Shown here: positions 5,753 through 7,446 of the stretch, in pieces | Numbering within the stretch: the first letter of the stretch is position 1 | Layout of the letters: every line of letters begins with the position of its first letter | NCBI GenBank assembly: GCA_009785885.1 | Contig: WQUE01000060.1 | Location: 1 to 7,446, forward strand | Length of the DNA: 7,446 bases | Direction of reading: 5' to 3' | DNA from: Actinomycetes bacterium | Lineage (GTDB): Bacteria > Actinomycetota > Actinomycetes > Propionibacteriales > Propionibacteriaceae | Notes under the pieces: model-generated | What the model was told of the DNA's origin: nothing | Databases searched by the model: none | The model's input: only the letters and a program-made list of their open reading frames with translations | Made by a program: the position numbers and the translations under genes

Positions 5753-5780
5753 CGCGGCACCGCGGATCACAGGTGCCGCG
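5753..5780 (-). terminator. Probable terminator hairpin of the ABC operon
   Basis: CGCGGCACC (5753-5761) and GGTGCCGCG (5772-5780) form a perfect 9-base GC-rich stem with a 10-base loop. The loop contains the permease stop codon (5769-5767). On the minus-strand transcript no U-run follows, so this would be the U-less type often proposed for actinobacteria, or a stabiliser of the mRNA end. Confidence 0.55.
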
Positions 5781-6534
5781 TGGCGACAGACCGCTGTCCG
5801 ACCCCGGCGAGGACCGCGAACACGATCGTGATCACGAGCAGCCAGCCCAGGGCGAGCCAGCCGTCGTTGCCGAGGGGGGCCCCCAGTTGCGCGTTCCGGA
5901 TCGCGTTGATGATCGGCGTGAGCGGCTGGTGATCGGCGAACGCCCGCAGGCCCGCCGGCATCGTGCTGGTCGGGGCGAAACCGGACGACACGAACAGCAG
6001 GGCCATGAGGATATAGCTGAACATGCCGGCGCCCTCGTTCGACTTGGCGAGCACGCCGAACGCGACGCCGACGGCCGAGAAGGCCACGACACTCGACAGC
6101 AGCAGGCCGAGGCTGATGCCCCAGCCGGCGCCGGTCGGATGCGGCCGATAACCGATCGCCAAGGCGATGCCGAGGATCACGACGACCGAGGCGGCATTCG
6201 CGATCACCGAGGCGAGCACGTGTCCCCCGACCAGCGCCGTGCGGGCGATCGGCATCGTGCGGAAGCGGGCGAAGATGCCGGTCGTGATGTCCAGGTTGAT
6301 CCGGTAGGACGTGTAGGCGACGCCCGAGGCGATGCACATCAGCAGCACGACGGGCACGACGAAGTTCACGTACTTGCCCTGGCCGGTGTTCATCGCGCCG
6401 CCGAGGACGAACACGAACGCCAGCAGGATCATCAGGGGCATGACGAGGACGGTCACGATGGTGTCGGCGGAGCGGAGGTTGTGCTTCAGCGTGCGGACGG
6501 CGAGCGTCCACGTGTCGGATAAGGCGTGTGACAT
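5767..6534 (-). CDS. ABC-2 type transporter permease (DrrB-like)
   Basis: The 255-residue integral membrane protein should form, probably as a dimer, the translocation path of an exporter driven by the adjacent ATPase. Six hydrophobic segments are seen at about 25-45, 58-75, 103-128, 138-163, 170-188 and 228-247, the usual ABC-2 layout. The cytoplasmic loop between segments 2 and 3 contains GIFARFRTMPIAR (86-98), the conserved ABC-2 coupling motif (typically G-x-x-x-R-x-x-x-P). The segment FAPTSTMPAGLRAFADHQPLTP (186-207, usually F.P...MP..L......PLT) is also diagnostic. ATG 6534 was chosen because AAGGAG lies five bases upstream; that site is inside the last codons of the ATPase gene. The ATPase stop is only two bases before this ATG, implying translational coupling. 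The substrate cannot be deduced; relatives export antibiotics, lipids or dyes. Confidence 0.92.
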   Translation of the reverse strand: MSHALSDTWTLAVRTLKHNLRSADTIVTVLVMPLMILLAFVFVLGGAMNTGQGKYVNFVVPVVLLMCIASGVAYTSYRINLDITTGIFARFRTMPIARTALVGGHVLASVIANAASVVVILGIALAIGYRPHPTGAGWGISLGLLLSSVVAFSAVGVAFGVLAKSNEGAGMFSYILMALLFVSSGFAPTSTMPAGLRAFADHQPLTPIINAIRNAQLGAPLGNDGWLALGWLLVITIVFAVLAGVGQRSVATRHL

Positions 6535-6536
6535 GA

Positions 6537-7292
6537 TCACTCCTTGTCGTTACCTGGATTGGAGGCGGTGAGGGTGAGGAAGGCGGACTCGAGGTCGGCC
6601 TCCCCGGCGGCGTCGAGGATCGTCTTCTCGTCGCCTTCGACGGCGATCACACCGTCGTGCAGCACGCCGATCGTGTGGGCGAGCCGCGCGGCTTCGTCCA
6701 TGTACTGGGTCGTGAGCAGGATCGACACGCCGGCGGCGGCGAGTTCGTCCACGGCCGACCAGACCTCGCGCCGGCCGGCCGGGTCGAGGCCCGTCGTCGG
6801 TTCGTCGAGGAAGATCACCGACGGCGAGCCGATGAGGCTCATCGCGATGTCGAGGCGGCGCTTCATGCCGCCGGAGTACGTGCCGGTGGGCTTGCCCGCG
6901 GCCTCGGTCAGCCCGAAGCGGTCGAGCAGCCGCCGGGCCACGTCCACCGGGTGGGGCACGTGCCGCAGGCGGGCGATGAGGACGAGGTTTTCCAGTCCCG
7001 TCAGCACCGTGTCGACGGTCACGTTCTGACCGGTGACGGCGATCGCCTCGCGGACCCGGGCGCCTTCCCGGACGACGTCGAACCCGGCGACGCTGGCCTG
7101 GCCCGCGTCGGGTGTCCACAGCGTCGTGAGGATCGACACGGTGGTCGTCTTGCCGGCGCCGTTCACGCCGAGCAGCGCGTACACGCAGCCCGCCGGCACG
7201 GTCAGGTCGAGGCCTTTGAGGACTTCGAGGTCGCCGAAGGACTTGCGCAGCCCGCGGACGGCGATGGCAGGCGCGACATTCGAGGTGGTCAT
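6537..7292 (-). CDS. ABC transporter ATP-binding protein, DrrA family
   Basis: The 251-residue cytoplasmic ATPase powers the neighbouring permease. Motifs in order are Walker A GVNGAGKT (42-49), Q-loop TGQN (87-90), signature YSGGM (139-143), Walker B VIFLDEP (159-165) and D-loop GLDP (168-171). The H-loop His is replaced by Gln in LLTTQYMDEA (192-201), which is normal for the DrrA family of multidrug and antibiotic exporters. The protein is shorter than the roughly 300-330 residues of full DrrA proteins, with little C-terminal domain after the ATPase fold. ATG 7292 was chosen because it begins just ahead of the fold and has AAGGAG eight bases upstream. It overlaps the stop of the upstream gene as ATGA, and its own stop is two bases from the permease ATG, so all three genes form one operon. 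Confidence 0.94.
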   Translation of the reverse strand: MTTSNVAPAIAVRGLRKSFGDLEVLKGLDLTVPAGCVYALLGVNGAGKTTTVSILTTLWTPDAGQASVAGFDVVREGARVREAIAVTGQNVTVDTVLTGLENLVLIARLRHVPHPVDVARRLLDRFGLTEAAGKPTGTYSGGMKRRLDIAMSLIGSPSVIFLDEPTTGLDPAGRREVWSAVDELAAAGVSILLTTQYMDEAARLAHTIGVLHDGVIAVEGDEKTILDAAGEADLESAFLTLTASNPGNDKE

Positions 7293-7446
7293 GAGGGATT
7301 CTCCTTGGCGGACGGTGTGGGGGCGCCGCCGGGGCGCCCCACGAGCTTGTGGATGGTGGCGTTCAGCTTGGCGGACTTGTCGCCCGTCCACGTGGCGGTC
7401 TGGGTCTCAACGATCACGTTCCAGACGAAGCCGGCCACATCGTCGC
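7289..7446 (-). CDS. DUF1048-like protein, C-terminal end
   Basis: Only the last 51 residues are inside the window; the start lies beyond the right edge. The fragment begins DDVAGFVWNVIVETQTATWT and continues with K-L-N-x-T-I-H-K-L-V-G. This pattern (DVA-x-F, then T-x-T-x-x-W, then KLN-x-x-I-x-K-x-x-G) matches, from memory, the C-terminus of DUF1048 proteins. These are small helical proteins of unknown function, often encoded between a PadR-type regulator and an ABC exporter. The last dozen residues are a Pro/Ser-rich tail. The stop overlaps the ATPase start by four bases (ATGA). A PadR regulator gene further right would fit but cannot be seen. Confidence 0.6.
   Translation of the reverse strand, partial: DDVAGFVWNVIVETQTATWTGDKSAKLNATIHKLVGRPGGAPTPSAKENPS
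7320..7340 (-). repeat. GC hairpin just upstream of the ATPase start
   Basis: GGGGCGCC (7320-7327) and GGCGCCCC (7333-7340) form a perfect 8-base stem with a 5-base loop inside the 3' end of the DUF1048-like gene. It ends 14 bases before the ATPase ribosome site (7306-7301). It may simply reflect Gly/Pro codons, or may set the ratio of the first gene product to the transporter. Confidence 0.35.

Larger units (their letters stand above)
5350..5766. other. Non-coding intergenic region, lower GC, with inverted repeats
   Basis: This stretch of 417 bases separates the enolase-like gene start from the ABC permease stop. It is visibly less GC-rich than the genes around it, with runs such as GTTTTTCG and TTTTCAAC. 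No open frame in it has recognisable protein features or a ribosome site. It holds a candidate promoter for the enolase-like gene, three closely spaced inverted repeats (5502-5576) and, at its right edge, the start of the terminator hairpin of the ABC operon. The 8-mer CAGGGGAA occurs at 5523-5530 and 5654-5661. Nothing was recognised in 5580-5750. Confidence 0.6.

Noticed and set aside
5547..5831. Plus-strand open frame of 94 codons in the intergenic region.
   Set aside because: It runs into the permease gene antisense and has no ribosome site or recognisable motif.

Overview
The window is high-GC DNA with GTG starts, strong GGAGG-type ribosome sites and actinobacterial gene families. The truncated gene at the left edge is a pyrophosphate-dependent phosphofructokinase that, from memory, closely resembles the enzyme of propionibacteria. 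A member of the Propionibacteriaceae is therefore the best guess; this is inference, not a database result.

Layout, left to right. (1) 1-569, minus: N-terminal part of PPi-phosphofructokinase. (2) 662-1303, minus: 5-formyltetrahydrofolate cyclo-ligase. (3) 1322-4090, plus: three genes matching the conserved actinobacterial cell-division locus, namely a gephyrin/MoeA-like protein (Glp), a RimJ-like GNAT acetyltransferase, and a three-helix membrane protein of the SepX/GlpR family. (4) 4096-5349, minus: an enolase paralogue lacking several catalytic residues, convergent with sepX with only 5 bases between them. (5) 5350-5766: a non-coding stretch of about 420 bases, visibly less GC-rich, with clustered inverted repeats and a candidate promoter for the enolase-like gene. 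(6) 5767-7446, minus: a tightly coupled operon of a DUF1048-like protein (C-terminal end only), a DrrA-type ABC ATPase and an ABC-2 permease, closed by a GC hairpin whose loop contains the permease stop codon.

How the genes work together. Glp and SepX/GlpR homologues are known from Corynebacterium and Streptomyces as an FtsZ-linked gephyrin-like protein and its membrane partner, so the plus-strand block is best read as a cell-division module with an acetyltransferase of unknown target between the two. The ABC block is an exporter of the drug-resistance type. The phosphofructokinase is central glycolysis.

The two most notable points are both apparent pseudoenzymes. The Glp homologue has lost the molybdopterin and molybdate motifs of MoeA, and the enolase homologue keeps the metal ligands but has lost the catalytic Lys and Glu. 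No CRISPR array, insertion sequence, tRNA or rRNA was found.
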